From an uncultured Reyranella sp. (GTDB lineage Bacteria; Pseudomonadota; Alphaproteobacteria; Reyranellales; Reyranellaceae): a DNA stretch of 64,000 bases. The DNA is taken from NCBI GenBank assembly GCA_937915145.1, contig CALDNT010000075.1, positions 1 through 64,000 on the forward strand. The letters run 5' to 3'. The notes beneath the pieces were generated by a model that saw only the letters and a program-made list of their open reading frames with translations, was not told the origin of the DNA and searched no databases. Below, in pieces: positions 53,047 through 63,048 of this stretch; within the stretch, counting starts at the first letter, position 1; every line of letters starts with the position of its first letter. A program made the translations under genes and the position numbers.

Positions 53047-55719
53047 ATGGACACCGTCGATCTCAAACTGGCCCAGGATTGCGAGGCGCTGGCCGTCGCC
53101 GCCGGCGAGGGTGTCGGCTGGCTGAGAGATGCCGCCGCGCAATCGCCGACCGTGGCGCAGCAGGCGCCGTCGCTGGTCGGCGAGTTGCAGAAGGTCCGGA
53201 ATCAGAGCTACAAGTTGGCGCGCGCCGCGCGACGGCGCATGTGCGTCGGCGTCTTTGGCCCCAGCCAGGCCGGCAAGTCCTACCTGGTCTCGATCCTGGC
53301 CAGCCGCGACGGACGGCCGTTGCAGGCACGCTTCGCCGACAAGACCTACGATTTCCTGCGCGAGATCAATCCGCCAGGCAATCGCGAGTCCACCGGGCTC
53401 GTGACCCGCTTCGGCCTGGGCCTGAGTGACGGCACGCCCGATTTTCCGGTTCGGGTACGCTTGCTGACCCAGACCGATATCGTGAAGATTCTGGGCAATT
53501 CCTTCCTGCTCGACTTCGACCATCAGAAGGCGGCGTTCGAGCGGCCCGACGGCGCCGCGATCCGGAAGCGGCTGGCCGAACTGCGCACCAAGACATTGCC
53601 GACGCCGCCAGGTGATCTCGTCGGCGACGATGTCCTGGATCTGATCGAATACTTCGACACTTTCTTCGCCGGTGTCACAGCCGAGTTGCGTACCGACTTC
53701 TGGCGCGAGGCGATCGATCTGGCGCCGCGCCTCTCTGGTCGCGACCGCGTCCAACTGTGGTCGCTGTTGTGGTATGATTTTCAGCCCCTCACCGATCTTT
53801 ATCTCACGCTCTACGACGGCCTGCAGAAACTCGGCTTCGCGTCCGAGGCGTCGCTTGGCATGGCGGCTCTGATCCCGCGCGAAAAGAGCATCGTCGATGT
53901 CCTGACTCTCGATCGCCTAGGCACCGATTCAACCGATCCGCTGCTTGTGCGACCCAAGCAGACGGACGGTCGAACCTCCCCCGACGCCACGCTGCCGAGA
54001 TCGCTGGTCTGCGCGCTCACCGCCGAACTGAGCGTCGCCATCGACGAGAAGCCGTGGGATTTTTTCGACCACACCGACCTGCTCGACTTTCCCGGCGCCC
54101 GCTCGCGGCTGAAGCTCGCCAATCTCGACGATGTCGCTAAGGCCAAGGGCGTGGCCGAAGGCGCCAATCCGCTGCGCGAGCTGCTGCTGCGCGGCAAGGT
54201 CGCTTATCTCTTCCAGCGCTACTCCGCCGAACGGGAGCTGTCGGCGATCCTGCTCTGCATCCCCGATGGCAACCAGGAAGTCCGCGACCTCTCCGACATG
54301 ATGACGGCGTGGATCGACCAGACGGTCGGTGCCACGCCGGCCGACCGCGCCAAGCAGAAGAACGCACTGTTCCTGGTATTGACCAAGATGGACCGCGAAT
54401 TCGAGCAGAAGGCCGGCGAGACCGAGGAATCGCGTCGGCTGCGCTGGAGCGCCCGACTCAACAACTCTCTGGTCAATAACTTCCGAGGTGAGTGGCCGGC
54501 CAACTGGAACGGCCAGCCTTTCGACAACAGTTTCTGGCTGCGCAATCCCACGGTGATCGACGAGCGGCTGATGGAGTATCGCGAAGGCCGCGAAGTTGGC
54601 ATCGCCGAGGCCTTCGCTCCGCGCGCCACGGAGCTTCGCCGGCATTTCGTCGAGAATCCCGAAGTCCGCCGCCACTTCGCCGACCCGGCACGCGCCTGGG
54701 ATGAGGCCTTCCGGGCCAACGACGGCGGCGTCGCCCATCTGGTCAGGAGCCTGACGCCGGTGTGCGATCCCGCAATCAAGCGCGCCCAGGTTGGCGGCCA
54801 GCTCGACGTGCAGGCCCGCCGGCTGGTCGATCGCCTGGCCGGTTTTCACAATGCCGCCGATGGCGATGCCCGGACCAAGAAGCGCGATCTGGTCCACACT
54901 GTGCTGCGCGGACTCGCGACCTGCATCCAGCAGCAGCTGTTCGGCGAACTGGTAGCGGCCCTTCAGGTCGCCGACGGGGCGTTGCGTGATATTTACTTCC
55001 GCATCGCCACGGCCCAGCCCTCCGACGAGCAGGCCGCCGCCAACGGCAAGGCAGGCAGCGCAGTGGCCCAGTCGACTGGCGCCGCCGTCGACCTCGGCGC
55101 CATCTTCGCCGACGTGTTCGGCGAGGATGGCGGCCACGCCGCGCCGCCGCCGTCCGGCGTGCTGGAGGATCGGGCCGAGCGCTTTGCCCGCGAGGCCGCC
55201 GAATACTGGCTCGAAAACATGCGCCGCATCGGGGCCGACGAGAAGGCATTGTCGCATTTCGGCGTCGATCGCCAGCACCTCGGCTGGCTGATCGACGAAC
55301 TGATGGTGGGAGCGCATCGGCTGAAGCTGATCGACCAGCTCTCGCTTGAAGTCCGGGCGCTGGAGAACGCCGCCAACGCCAAATGGGAGGAGATCGCCGA
55401 GCGCCAGGTGCGCACCGCTGCCTCGGCACTGAACGGCTACATCAGCGCACTGGGCTTCGACCACCTGCCGCTCGAGCAGCGGCCCGGCCTGCCGCCCAAT
55501 GCGCCGCTGCGGCGCGTCTTCCAGAGTCCGCCGCCGGCAGCCGACGGTGCCCCTGTCCTGAGCGAGGATCCGGCGCCGATCTACGCCGACTACTGCAAGG
55601 ACTGGATGCGCGCCTTTCTGCAGCTCGCCATGGACAATGTCGGCTACGAGGGCGGCCGCGAGATCACGGCGGAGCAGAACGATCGTCTCGGCGCCATTCT
55701 CCGCGCCGTGGCGGCCTGA
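53047..55719 (+). CDS. srfC: SrfC family protein, large P-loop GTPase-like
   Basis: An 890-residue protein. G1/Walker A is GVFGPSQAGKSYL (about 68-80), G3 is LLDFPGARSR (about 343-352, DxxG) and G4 is FLVLTKMDRE (about 442-451, TKxD), so it has the parts of a functional GTPase of the dynamin/septin-like size range. The C-terminal half is helical, with LENMRRIGADEKALSHF and long helices near 760-800. SrfC family members have been proposed as virulence effectors but this is not established. It forms a block with srfB and the next Sel1 gene. Confidence 0.85.
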   Translation: MDTVDLKLAQDCEALAVAAGEGVGWLRDAAAQSPTVAQQAPSLVGELQKVRNQSYKLARAARRRMCVGVFGPSQAGKSYLVSILASRDGRPLQARFADKTYDFLREINPPGNRESTGLVTRFGLGLSDGTPDFPVRVRLLTQTDIVKILGNSFLLDFDHQKAAFERPDGAAIRKRLAELRTKTLPTPPGDLVGDDVLDLIEYFDTFFAGVTAELRTDFWREAIDLAPRLSGRDRVQLWSLLWYDFQPLTDLYLTLYDGLQKLGFASEASLGMAALIPREKSIVDVLTLDRLGTDSTDPLLVRPKQTDGRTSPDATLPRSLVCALTAELSVAIDEKPWDFFDHTDLLDFPGARSRLKLANLDDVAKAKGVAEGANPLRELLLRGKVAYLFQRYSAERELSAILLCIPDGNQEVRDLSDMMTAWIDQTVGATPADRAKQKNALFLVLTKMDREFEQKAGETEESRRLRWSARLNNSLVNNFRGEWPANWNGQPFDNSFWLRNPTVIDERLMEYREGREVGIAEAFAPRATELRRHFVENPEVRRHFADPARAWDEAFRANDGGVAHLVRSLTPVCDPAIKRAQVGGQLDVQARRLVDRLAGFHNAADGDARTKKRDLVHTVLRGLATCIQQQLFGELVAALQVADGALRDIYFRIATAQPSDEQAAANGKAGSAVAQSTGAAVDLGAIFADVFGEDGGHAAPPPSGVLEDRAERFAREAAEYWLENMRRIGADEKALSHFGVDRQHLGWLIDELMVGAHRLKLIDQLSLEVRALENAANAKWEEIAERQVRTAASALNGYISALGFDHLPLEQRPGLPPNAPLRRVFQSPPPAADGAPVLSEDPAPIYADYCKDWMRAFLQLAMDNVGYEGGREITAEQNDRLGAILRAVAA

Positions 55720-55726
55720 GCGCTGC

Positions 55727-56809
55727 ATGCCGGTCCGCGCGTCCGTCATCACGCTGGCCGATCCGGGTCACGCAATCCTGCGCATCGATGGGCTCGATGC
55801 CGCGCCAGAGGGTCTCGCGCTTTCGATCCAACGGCAGCAGGGACCCGACATCCATCTTGCCGACGACGGCTGGCGGCGCACCGAAGCCTGGCTGATTCCA
55901 GCCGAAGTCGCGCGCAAGGGCGATATGCTGGAATTCCATCTCGAACCGGAGATCTGCGACCGGCTGGCCGGCATCGCCACGGTCCGGCTCCGGATCAAGG
56001 AACCCGACATCGGTGTCGTCGGCACGACTGTGGTCGCCTGGCCTTCGATGCTGACCTCCGGCGCGGCCGGCTCGAGCGGCACCTACGACGACACGGTGCG
56101 GCTGCGGCGGATGCAGCAACCTGCACCGCCACCCGAACCGGCACCCGAACCGGAGATACTGGCGCCCGCAGAACCGCCGAAGCCGGCACCGGAACTGCGC
56201 GCTGCCCGCGATCTCCCCCTCCCCGGCGCAAAGCGGCGCCCTGTCATTCCCAGCTGGGCCATCGTCGTGATCGCTCTTCTGATCGTCGGCGGCGCCGGCT
56301 ACGCCGCCTATGACTATTTCAAGCAGCATCCGCCGGACGTCGTCGCCACGGCACCGGCACCGACACCACCGCCCGCACCGGAGCCGTCAAAGAAATCGGT
56401 TCGCGACACGATCGCCGACTATCTCGCCACCAAACCCACACCCGAGGCAATGCTGGCCAAGGGCCGTGACTATTTGAAAGCGGGCGATACCGCTGCGGCC
56501 TTCCTGGTGTTCCGCCGCGCCGCCGAGCAAGGCAATGCGACGGCCCAACTCGAACTTGGCACCTTCTACGATCCGCTCGTCCAACCCGCCCGCGGCGGCT
56601 TTGCGCCGGAAGGCACCCGCGCCGCCGACTGGTACGAACGCGCGGCCCTGGCGGGCGTGGCCGAAGCGCAGCGCAGGCTCGGCCTGCTGCTCGCCAAAGG
56701 CGGTGCTGGCCTTGCCGCCGATGCCGTCAAGGCCAAGACCTGGCTACAGCAGGCGGCGGCGCAGAACGACGCCGACGCCAGGAAGGCGCTGAGCACCCTA
56801 CCAAAGTAG
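55727..56809 (+). CDS. Membrane-anchored Sel1/TPR-repeat protein
   Basis: A 360-residue protein, last of the srf operon. An N-terminal soluble beta domain (about 1-110) is followed by a Pro/Glu linker, one membrane helix (about 172-192, SWAIVVIALLIVGGAGYAAY), a second Pro-rich linker and Sel1-like repeats (about 236-355: AAFLVFRRAAEQGNATAQLE, AADWYERAALAGVAEAQRRL). Sel1 repeats bind peptides or cell-wall-related partners in many proteins. It starts 7 bases after srfC and probably works with the SrfA pair at the membrane. Confidence 0.8.
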   Translation: MPVRASVITLADPGHAILRIDGLDAAPEGLALSIQRQQGPDIHLADDGWRRTEAWLIPAEVARKGDMLEFHLEPEICDRLAGIATVRLRIKEPDIGVVGTTVVAWPSMLTSGAAGSSGTYDDTVRLRRMQQPAPPPEPAPEPEILAPAEPPKPAPELRAARDLPLPGAKRRPVIPSWAIVVIALLIVGGAGYAAYDYFKQHPPDVVATAPAPTPPPAPEPSKKSVRDTIADYLATKPTPEAMLAKGRDYLKAGDTAAAFLVFRRAAEQGNATAQLELGTFYDPLVQPARGGFAPEGTRAADWYERAALAGVAEAQRRLGLLLAKGGAGLAADAVKAKTWLQQAAAQNDADARKALSTLPK

Positions 56810-56811
56810 GA

Positions 56812-56836
56812 CAGCGGCATATGAAGCGTGCCGCTG
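56812..56836 (+). terminator. Weak terminator hairpin after the srf operon
   Basis: CAGCGGCA and TGCCGCTG make a perfect 8-bp stem around 9 bases two bases after the Sel1-gene stop. The downstream stretch is only T-rich (GTTGCGTTGTT), so termination is likely but weak. Confidence 0.5.
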
Positions 56837-56913
56837 GTTGCGTTGTTCCGCGGAAACGACAGACCAAGCTCACCCGAATGCACGCCGCCTGGCCTTGCTA
56901 AGGCTGAGTTCCA

Positions 56914-57231
56914 TCACCTTAGAGAGTTGAGCTCTGCCCGACGCGTCACATCGTTGACCAGACGGCGAGAAATCTCGAACCCGTCACGAAGAGCCGCTCG
57001 CGGAAACACCGAGTCGACGAGTTGATAGACGCCGACACCAAGGCGGTCTTCCAGATCCCGGTCACGTTTCGCTCGACCGAGACGAACGGCCTTCGAATTC
57101 TCCAGCAGCTGCTCAAGTATTTTGCCAACTTCAGGATCTCTCGACACAAGGGACAGCGCCTTCGCAAGCTCGGCGTCGCTCAGCTTTCTTTCGCGATATG
57201 AGTTTTGTTCAGAAAGCATGAGCAAAAACAT
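56914..57231 (-). CDS. Hypothetical helical protein
   Basis: A 105-residue, charged, mostly helical protein (KLSDAELAKALSLVSRDPEV, GRAKRDRDLEDRLGVGVY). No family, signal or membrane segment is recognised. ATG at 57219 is an alternative start. Base composition is lower in GC than its neighbours. It is the only candidate gene in the 0.6-kb gap between the srf operon and the cyo-linked hydrolase; the remaining sequence on either side shows nothing clear apart from the hairpin after the srf genes. Confidence 0.45.
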   Translation of the reverse strand: MFLLMLSEQNSYRERKLSDAELAKALSLVSRDPEVGKILEQLLENSKAVRLGRAKRDRDLEDRLGVGVYQLVDSVFPRAALRDGFEISRRLVNDVTRRAELNSLR

Positions 57232-57402
57232 TCCCCATCGGACCGGAACGGCACGTCGTAGACCGGCCTAAGGAAGCTCCCATAATCTCGCGCGAGTTGG
57301 CTACACAACTACACGCATACCTAGAATCCCCTTTCGGGCATTGATGACCGGTGTATGCAGGAAGGTGAAGCCGGCCAACGCCATGCCGAGGCGGAAGTCG
57401 GC

Positions 57403-58611
57403 TCAGCCGCCGCCGATAACGCCATCGAGCCAATCGAACGCCCTGCGATTCAACAGCGAACGATTCATCATTTCGCAATGCTCACCGGCACCCTCCATGG
57501 CGGTGAACCGAATGAGTTCCTTGGGACAGCACAGCGCATCGAACAGGGCCTGAGCCGTCGATGCCAATGCATCGTTCTCGGCCATCGTCACCAGCGTCGG
57601 ACAGCGGATCAACTCCGCCCGCCCGTCCAGCGAGAACTGTTCAGCCGACCGGAAATAGTCGCGGAGATTGTCGACGCCATGAACCCAGTAGCCGCGCTGG
57701 GTGAAGGTCCACCGCAACCTGGGGTCGGCCTCGATGAACTTCGACATCTTGTCGACCAGCTCCTGGTCGAGCTCGGCGAGATTGGCCGCGGCCTGCGGTG
57801 TGGCTCCCAGCTTGACGGCGAAGCCGCGAAACGCTGCCGCAATGCCCCAGAGACCTGGATCGGCGATGCATGCGGCAAGGCGGTGCTCGCCCGAAGCGGC
57901 ACGCGGCGCCAGATGACCGCCCAGACTCCAGCCACTGAGCGCAATGCGCGCAGGATCGACGCGAGGCAGCAAGACGGCAAAATCGACGACCGCCCGCACG
58001 ACCGTCTCCCAATCGGGGCGCAGCCGCACGCCATGCTCGATCAGCATTTCACCCTGTCCGGGACCATCGAATATCAAGCAGTGATAGCCGCGTCGCGAGG
58101 CCGCAACGGCCGAGGCGAAATACATTTCCGTGACGGTCGCATCGTAGCCGTTGGTCTGGATCACGAGTGGGCGGACATCGTCTTCACGGCCAACCGCTGG
58201 AATGAAGTACGCCGGGAGCGTCATACCCTCGAAGGGAATGCGCAACGGCTCGACCAGGCGCCGCGAAAGTGCCAGGCCGCGATTGAAGACGTCAATCTGG
58301 CGGCGGAAGGCAGCCACGAGTCGGGGATCGAGCAGTTCACCATAAAGCGGGTGATACGAGGCAGAATAGAAAGCACTGGCGCGCAGAAAAAGTTCGCGCG
58401 CGCTGGTGCGGCGCCCGGAGACCAGTGCCGCCTCACCTTCCATCACCAGCCGCTCTGCCGCGGAAATCCAGGCTTCGTGGTAGGCGCCATCGTCGCCGTC
58501 GCCAACGGCGCGGCCGATGGCCAAGACCTCACCGACATCCGCCCCGCCATAGGCCATGTAGCCGACCGGCCAGCTTCCAAACTGGTCGTGGAGCTCGTTC
58601 TTGAAGAACAT
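57403..58611 (-). CDS. Alpha/beta hydrolase downstream of cyoABCD
   Basis: A 402-residue alpha/beta hydrolase of the FrsA/2,6-dihydropseudooxynicotine hydrolase-like type with a helical N-terminal cap. The oxyanion region is PLVIQTNGYDATV, the elbow is LSGWSLGGHLA with the catalytic Ser, and the catalytic His lies in GAGEHCEMMN. The frame is open upstream into cyoD, but ATG 58611 has GAAGAGG eight bases before it. It starts 35 bases after cyoD, in the place where cyoE is often found; substrate unknown. Confidence 0.8.
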   Translation of the reverse strand: MFFKNELHDQFGSWPVGYMAYGGADVGEVLAIGRAVGDGDDGAYHEAWISAAERLVMEGEAALVSGRRTSARELFLRASAFYSASYHPLYGELLDPRLVAAFRRQIDVFNRGLALSRRLVEPLRIPFEGMTLPAYFIPAVGREDDVRPLVIQTNGYDATVTEMYFASAVAASRRGYHCLIFDGPGQGEMLIEHGVRLRPDWETVVRAVVDFAVLLPRVDPARIALSGWSLGGHLAPRAASGEHRLAACIADPGLWGIAAAFRGFAVKLGATPQAAANLAELDQELVDKMSKFIEADPRLRWTFTQRGYWVHGVDNLRDYFRSAEQFSLDGRAELIRCPTLVTMAENDALASTAQALFDALCCPKELIRFTAMEGAGEHCEMMNRSLLNRRAFDWLDGVIGGG

Positions 58612-58646
58612 TCCAATGACCTCTTCGACCAGATCGCGGGTCCGCT

Positions 58647-58961
58647 CTACGCCGCCATCCGGGTATGCAGGTCGAACATGATCCAGAAGCTGCCGCCCAC
58701 CATGATGAAGATCAGCACGGCGGTGAACACGATGGCGAGCAGGTTTTCCTTCGGCGTCGAGGTGAAGTTGAGATGCAGGAAAAACCTGAGATGCACGAGG
58801 ATCTGGAGGATGGCGGCGATGCCGATTACCAGCATCGTGCGGCCGGGCGGCAGCGCATGGCTGGCAACCAGCCAGAATGGAATGACGCTCAGGATGACGG
58901 CGAGCACGAAGCCGATCAGGTAGGTGCGGAGACCGTGTTCGGAGGTTGGGTGTTCCATCAC
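58647..58961 (-). CDS. cyoD: Cytochrome o ubiquinol oxidase subunit IV
   Basis: A 104-residue membrane protein with three helices, typical of CyoD: GLRTYLIGFVLAVILSVIPF, ILQILVHLRFFLHLNF and FIMVGGSFWIMFDLHTRM. It stabilises assembly of the proton-pumping quinol oxidase. The start overlaps the cyoC stop by ATGA. Confidence 0.93.
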   Translation of the reverse strand: MMEHPTSEHGLRTYLIGFVLAVILSVIPFWLVASHALPPGRTMLVIGIAAILQILVHLRFFLHLNFTSTPKENLLAIVFTAVLIFIMVGGSFWIMFDLHTRMAA

Positions 58962-59563
58962 AGCAGCCCCGGAAGATAGACGATCGAGAAGATGCCAACC
59001 CAGGCGATATCGAGGAAGTGCCAGAACAGGCCGAGCCGGAACAGGCGCGAGGTCACAGGCAGCGTCAGGCCCTTGAAGAACACCTGACCGGACATGATCA
59101 GGATCCAGGTCAGGCCGACACTCACATGGACGCCGTGGGTGCCGACCAGAGTGAAGAACGCCGACAGGAAGCCACTGCGGTCGGGACCGGCGCCGACAGC
59201 GATCATGCCGGCGAATTCGCGGAGTTCCAGGAACACGAAGCCCGCGCCCAGCACGAAGGTAACGAGCAGCCAGGAGAGAACGGCCGACCTGTTGCCCGCC
59301 TTCGACGCCAGCGACGCCAGGCCGAAGGTCGTGCTGGAGACCAGCAGCAACATCGTCTCCAGGGCCGCGTTTGACAGGCTGAACAGGTCCTTGCCCGCGG
59401 GGCCGCCGGCGGTGTTATTGACCATGATCACAAATGTCGCGAACAGCAGGGCGAAGATGACGGCATCGCCCATCAGGTAGAGCCAGAACCCGAGCGCTTT
59501 TTGCTCGCGGGTCTCGGCCTCCTCGCGCTCATGCGCGCGTTCCGCGGCGGACATCACGCTCAT
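58958..59563 (-). CDS. cyoC: Cytochrome o ubiquinol oxidase subunit III
   Basis: A 201-residue five-helix membrane protein. [19 protein letters not shown] and [17 protein letters not shown] are diagnostic for subunit III, and [18 protein letters not shown] forms the C-terminus. It is overlapped by both cyoB and cyoD, so translation is coupled throughout the operon. Confidence 0.94.
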   Translation of the reverse strand: MSVMSAAERAHEREEAETREQKALGFWLYLMGDAVIFALLFATFVIMVNNTAGGPAGKDLFSLSNAALETMLLLVSSTTFGLASLASKAGNRSAVLSWLLVTFVLGAGFVFLELREFAGMIAVGAGPDRSGFLSAFFTLVGTHGVHVSVGLTWILIMSGQVFFKGLTLPVTSRLFRLGLFWHFLDIAWVGIFSIVYLPGLL

Positions 59564-61545
59564 GTCCCGCCCCCTGCCCGGCTTCCGAGGGCGCGATAGC
59601 GCGCCTCCTCGATCTTCGCCACTTCGGCGGCAGGAATCATGTATTCGGCCTCATCGTCCGACGACTTGGCGATCAAGGCAACCCACATCGCCAAGCCGCA
59701 GGCGATCACCAGCCACCAGATGTACCAGATCACGGCAAAGCCGAGCACGAAGGCAAGGGCGCCCATGACGACGCCGACCATCGAGTTCTTCGGCATGTAG
59801 ATGTCTTCATAGTGCGCCGGCCGCTGATAGGCGACGCCGCGTTCCTTCATGTCGAGGAAGGGCTCACGATCGCGGACCTCGGGCAGTACTGCAAAATTGT
59901 AGGCCGGCGGCGGCGACGACGTCGACCATTCAAGCGTGCGGCCGTCCCACGGATCACCGGTGCTGTCACGGGTCAGATTGCGATCACGGACGCTGACGTA
60001 GAGTTGCATGACCATGCAGCCGATGCCGCACAGCACGACCACCGCGCCAAGTGCCGCCACCATCAGGTAGGGCTGCCAGGATGGGTCGTTGTAGTGCTCC
60101 ATTCGGCGCGGCATGCCCTTGAAGCCCAGGATGTAGAGCGGCATGAACGCCAGGTAGAAGCCGACGAACCAGCACCAGAAGGAGCGCGCGCCCCAGACAC
60201 GGTCGAACGCGAAACCGAAGGCCTTGGGAAACCAGTACATGTAGCCGGCGAGGTAGCCGAACAGCACGCCGGGAATGATCATGTTGTGGAAATGCGCGAC
60301 CAGGAAGGTCGTGTTGTGCATCAGGAAGTCGGCCGACGGGATGGCCAGCAGCACGCCGGTCATGCCGCCGATGACGAAGGTCACCATGAAACCGATGCTC
60401 CACAGCATCGACGGGTGGAACTCGATGCGGCCGCGATACATGGTGAGCAGCCAGTTGAACACCTTCACCCCGGTTGGCACGGCGATGATCATGGTGGTGA
60501 TGCCGAAGAAGGCGTTGACGTTGGCGCTCGACCCCATGGTGAAGAAATGGTGCAGCCAGACGGTGAACGACAGGATGGCGATCGCCGCCGTCGCATAGAC
60601 CAGCGATTCGTAGCCGAACAGCCGCTTGCGCGAGAAGGTCGAGACGACCTCGGAGAAGACGCCGAAGGCCGGCAGGATCAGGATGTAGACTTCGGGATGG
60701 CCCCAGATCCAGAACAGGTTGGGGTAGTTCATCATGTTGCCACCGTGGGCATTGGTGAAGAAATGCATACCGGCAAGGCGATCGAGCGCCAGCAGGCCGC
60801 AGGCCACGGTGAGTGCAGGAAAGGCGAAGGCCATCAGGACGCTGGTGCAAAGCGCCGTCCAGACGAACGGCGGCATCCGCATCAAGGTCATGCCCGGTGC
60901 GCGGCGCTTCAGGATGGTAACGATGAAATTGATGCCGCTCAGCGTCGAACCGACCCCGCTGATCAGGATAGCCCAGATCCAGTAGTCGACGCCGACGCCG
61001 GGCGTGTACTCCACGCCCGAATAGGGCGGATAGCCGGTCCAGCCCGCGGTCGAAAACTTGCCGATCACCAGCGACACCAACACCAACCCGGCGCCCGCCG
61101 AGGTGAGCCAGAGGCTGAGCGAATTCAGGAAGGGAAAAGCCACGTCGCGCGTGCCGATCTGCAGTGGCACAGCAATGTTGAGCAAGCCGGTCATGAACGG
61201 CATCGCCATGAAGAAGATCATGATGGTGCCGTGCGAACTGAAGATCTGGTCGAAATGCTCGGGCGGAAGATAGCCGCCGGAGTTGAGGGCGACGGCCTGC
61301 TGGGCACGCATCATGATGGCGTCGACGAAACCGCGCACCAGCATGATCAACGCCACCACGATGTACATGATGCCGATGCGCTTGTGATCGACGCTGGTCA
61401 GCCACTCTGTCCAGAGATATTTCCACGCCTTCAGCCACGTCACGACGATGGCGACGAGGAGCGCGCCACCAACAGTCACCGCCGCGCCGCCGACGGCGAC
61501 CCAGCTGTAGAGCGGCAGTGCCTCGATCGTCAGTCTACCGAACAT
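59560..61545 (-). CDS. cyoB: Cytochrome o ubiquinol oxidase subunit I
   Basis: A 661-residue haem-copper oxidase catalytic subunit. The copper/haem ligands include [17 protein letters not shown] (CuB His and cross-linked Tyr), the HHFFT segment, and [10 protein letters not shown] (haem ligands). [11 protein letters not shown] is the N-terminal family motif. It reduces oxygen to water with ubiquinol and pumps protons. The frame is open upstream into cyoA, but [15 protein letters not shown] at 61545 is the CyoB start, 4 bases after the cyoA stop. Confidence 0.96.
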   Translation of the reverse strand: MFGRLTIEALPLYSWVAVGGAAVTVGGALLVAIVVTWLKAWKYLWTEWLTSVDHKRIGIMYIVVALIMLVRGFVDAIMMRAQQAVALNSGGYLPPEHFDQIFSSHGTIMIFFMAMPFMTGLLNIAVPLQIGTRDVAFPFLNSLSLWLTSAGAGLVLVSLVIGKFSTAGWTGYPPYSGVEYTPGVGVDYWIWAILISGVGSTLSGINFIVTILKRRAPGMTLMRMPPFVWTALCTSVLMAFAFPALTVACGLLALDRLAGMHFFTNAHGGNMMNYPNLFWIWGHPEVYILILPAFGVFSEVVSTFSRKRLFGYESLVYATAAIAILSFTVWLHHFFTMGSSANVNAFFGITTMIIAVPTGVKVFNWLLTMYRGRIEFHPSMLWSIGFMVTFVIGGMTGVLLAIPSADFLMHNTTFLVAHFHNMIIPGVLFGYLAGYMYWFPKAFGFAFDRVWGARSFWCWFVGFYLAFMPLYILGFKGMPRRMEHYNDPSWQPYLMVAALGAVVVLCGIGCMVMQLYVSVRDRNLTRDSTGDPWDGRTLEWSTSSPPPAYNFAVLPEVRDREPFLDMKERGVAYQRPAHYEDIYMPKNSMVGVVMGALAFVLGFAVIWYIWWLVIACGLAMWVALIAKSSDDEAEYMIPAAEVAKIEEARYRALGSRAGGGT

Positions 61546-61549
61546 CTGG

Positions 61550-62443
61550 CTATCTCCGGGCCGGCGGCGTGGCCGCGCCGGACGCATGGTTGCCGTGGGT
61601 GAACTTGGCGATGATCGAGTCGTAGAGACCGGGCTCAACCGCCGAATAATATGCAATCGGATTGCGCCGGCTCTTGGCGGCGAGTGCCGGATAGGTGGTT
61701 GCGTCGAGTTTGACAGGCGCCTGCTTGGCTTTGGCCACCCAGGCGTCGAAGTCCGCCGGGGTCTGGGCAATCACCTCGAAATGCTGATCGGAGAAGCCGC
61801 CGCCGCTGTACTGGCTGTTCCTGCCGACGAACGTGCCCGGCGCGTCGGCCAGGAGCTGGAGTTTCGTCTGCATGCCCGCCATGGCGTAGATCTGACCGGC
61901 GAGCTGCGGCACGTAGAAGGAGTTCATCACCGTGTCCGATGTGATCTTGAGGCTGACCGGCCGGCCGCTCGGAAATGCGAGCTGGTTCACCACCGCAATG
62001 CCCTGCTCCGGATAGATGAACAGCCACTTCCAGTCCTGCGCCACGACCTGGACCTCAAGCGGGGCAACGGAAGAAGCGAGCGGCCGGTAGGGATCGAGCT
62101 TGTGGGTGCTGCGCCACACCAGGACGGCGACGGCGACGACGATCAGCGCCGGAATTACCCAGACCACCGTATCGATCCGCACCGATTCGGCCCATTTGGG
62201 CGTGTAAGCGGCCGTGGTGCTGGAAGCGCGATACCGCCAAGCAAAAAACAGAGTGAGAAGGATGACCGGTACGACCACCAGCATCATCACGATAAAGGCG
62301 TCGATCAGCAGGTCGCGCTCGGCGAGCGCGATCGGTCCCTTGGGATCAAGGACAGCCGAACGTCGGAGATCGCACGCGCCTGCAACAAGCACGGCACCGA
62401 CGATGGCCGTCATTTGAAGCAATTGATTGAAAGCCTGCTTCAC
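61550..62443 (-). CDS. cyoA: Cytochrome o ubiquinol oxidase subunit II
   Basis: A subunit II of the quinol type with a lipoprotein signal ending LVAGAC, two membrane helices and a cupredoxin-like domain ([40 protein letters not shown]). CuA ligands are absent ([11 protein letters not shown] replaces the Cys pair region), as expected for a quinol oxidase. The GTG at 62443 is preferred because GGGGGAG precedes it and the signal peptide starts there. GTG at 62473 and ATG at 62413 are possible alternatives. Confidence 0.92.
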   Translation of the reverse strand: MKQAFNQLLQMTAIVGAVLVAGACDLRRSAVLDPKGPIALAERDLLIDAFIVMMLVVVPVILLTLFFAWRYRASSTTAAYTPKWAESVRIDTVVWVIPALIVVAVAVLVWRSTHKLDPYRPLASSVAPLEVQVVAQDWKWLFIYPEQGIAVVNQLAFPSGRPVSLKITSDTVMNSFYVPQLAGQIYAMAGMQTKLQLLADAPGTFVGRNSQYSGGGFSDQHFEVIAQTPADFDAWVAKAKQAPVKLDATTYPALAAKSRRNPIAYYSAVEPGLYDSIIAKFTHGNHASGAATPPARR

Positions 62444-62547
62444 GCTCCCCCGCTCAAGCTCTGCCGTGGGCACTCAGAGGACAGTGAAGCGATGAACTGC
62501 GTAAAGCAACCTTTCATTTTCCCCACTGAGACCGACACACTGCAGCG

Positions 62548-62934
62548 CTAGAGCTTCTGTCCACTACCACTCGGTGTGGGCGCCGTGGCTGGCGGCTTGC
62601 CCTGCGGGTCCTTGATCGTGCAGACATCGGCGCGCAACCGATCCTTCAGCGCCGCGATCTGATCCTCGATCTGCTTGTTGGCTGCCTTCTGCTTGTCGAT
62701 CTGTTCTTCCAGCGCCTTGACCTGCGCGGCATCGGGACCCGGCGGGGCGGGTGGCGGCAGCGGCGCCGGAAGCTGAACCGCGACGTTCACGATCGGGCGG
62801 TAGAAAAGGTACCAGCCCAGGCCGAGGCCGACTGCGACGAGCAGAAAACCACCGACGAGGCCGCCGAGGATCCATGGCCAGCGGGGCCGTGGCTGCTCCT
62901 GGATGGGACGATCTTGCGAAGCGGGATCGGACAT
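62548..62934 (-). CDS. Small TM/coiled-coil protein of unknown function
   Basis: A 128-residue protein: a hydrophilic head, one membrane helix (about 20-43, WPWILGGLVGGFLLVAVGLG), a Pro-rich linker, a coiled coil (about 70-100) and a final Cys-containing segment (RADVCTIKDPQGKPP). No family recognised. The order helix/Pro linker/coiled coil/Cys copies the middle part of the two SrfA-like proteins at 47.4-50.0 kb. It is transcribed toward cyoA, with a 74- to 104-base gap, and diverges from the thiolase. Confidence 0.7.
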   Translation of the reverse strand: MSDPASQDRPIQEQPRPRWPWILGGLVGGFLLVAVGLGLGWYLFYRPIVNVAVQLPAPLPPPAPPGPDAAQVKALEEQIDKQKAANKQIEDQIAALKDRLRADVCTIKDPQGKPPATAPTPSGSGQKL

Positions 62935-63048
62935 GGTTCCTCAGAGGAAGACGCACCTCTAGCAGACGCTCCGCTGGCGGCCGAATTGCGGCGGCCTTGC
63001 GCTACTTCCGCGACAGCCTAAATTCACTGCAAATCGAGGAGATTGGCA

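Noticed and set aside
53929..55752. 607-codon open frame antisense to srfC
   Set aside because: No motifs, antisense to a gene with G1/G3/G4 motifs; same GC-bias effect.
57355..58923. 522-codon plus-strand open frame over the alpha/beta hydrolase and cyoD
   Set aside because: The minus strand carries the catalytic motifs and operon structure; the plus-strand product resembles nothing.
59812..61602. 596-codon open frame antisense to cyoB
   Set aside because: The opposite strand encodes a complete oxidase subunit; the antisense translation is charged low-quality sequence without domains.
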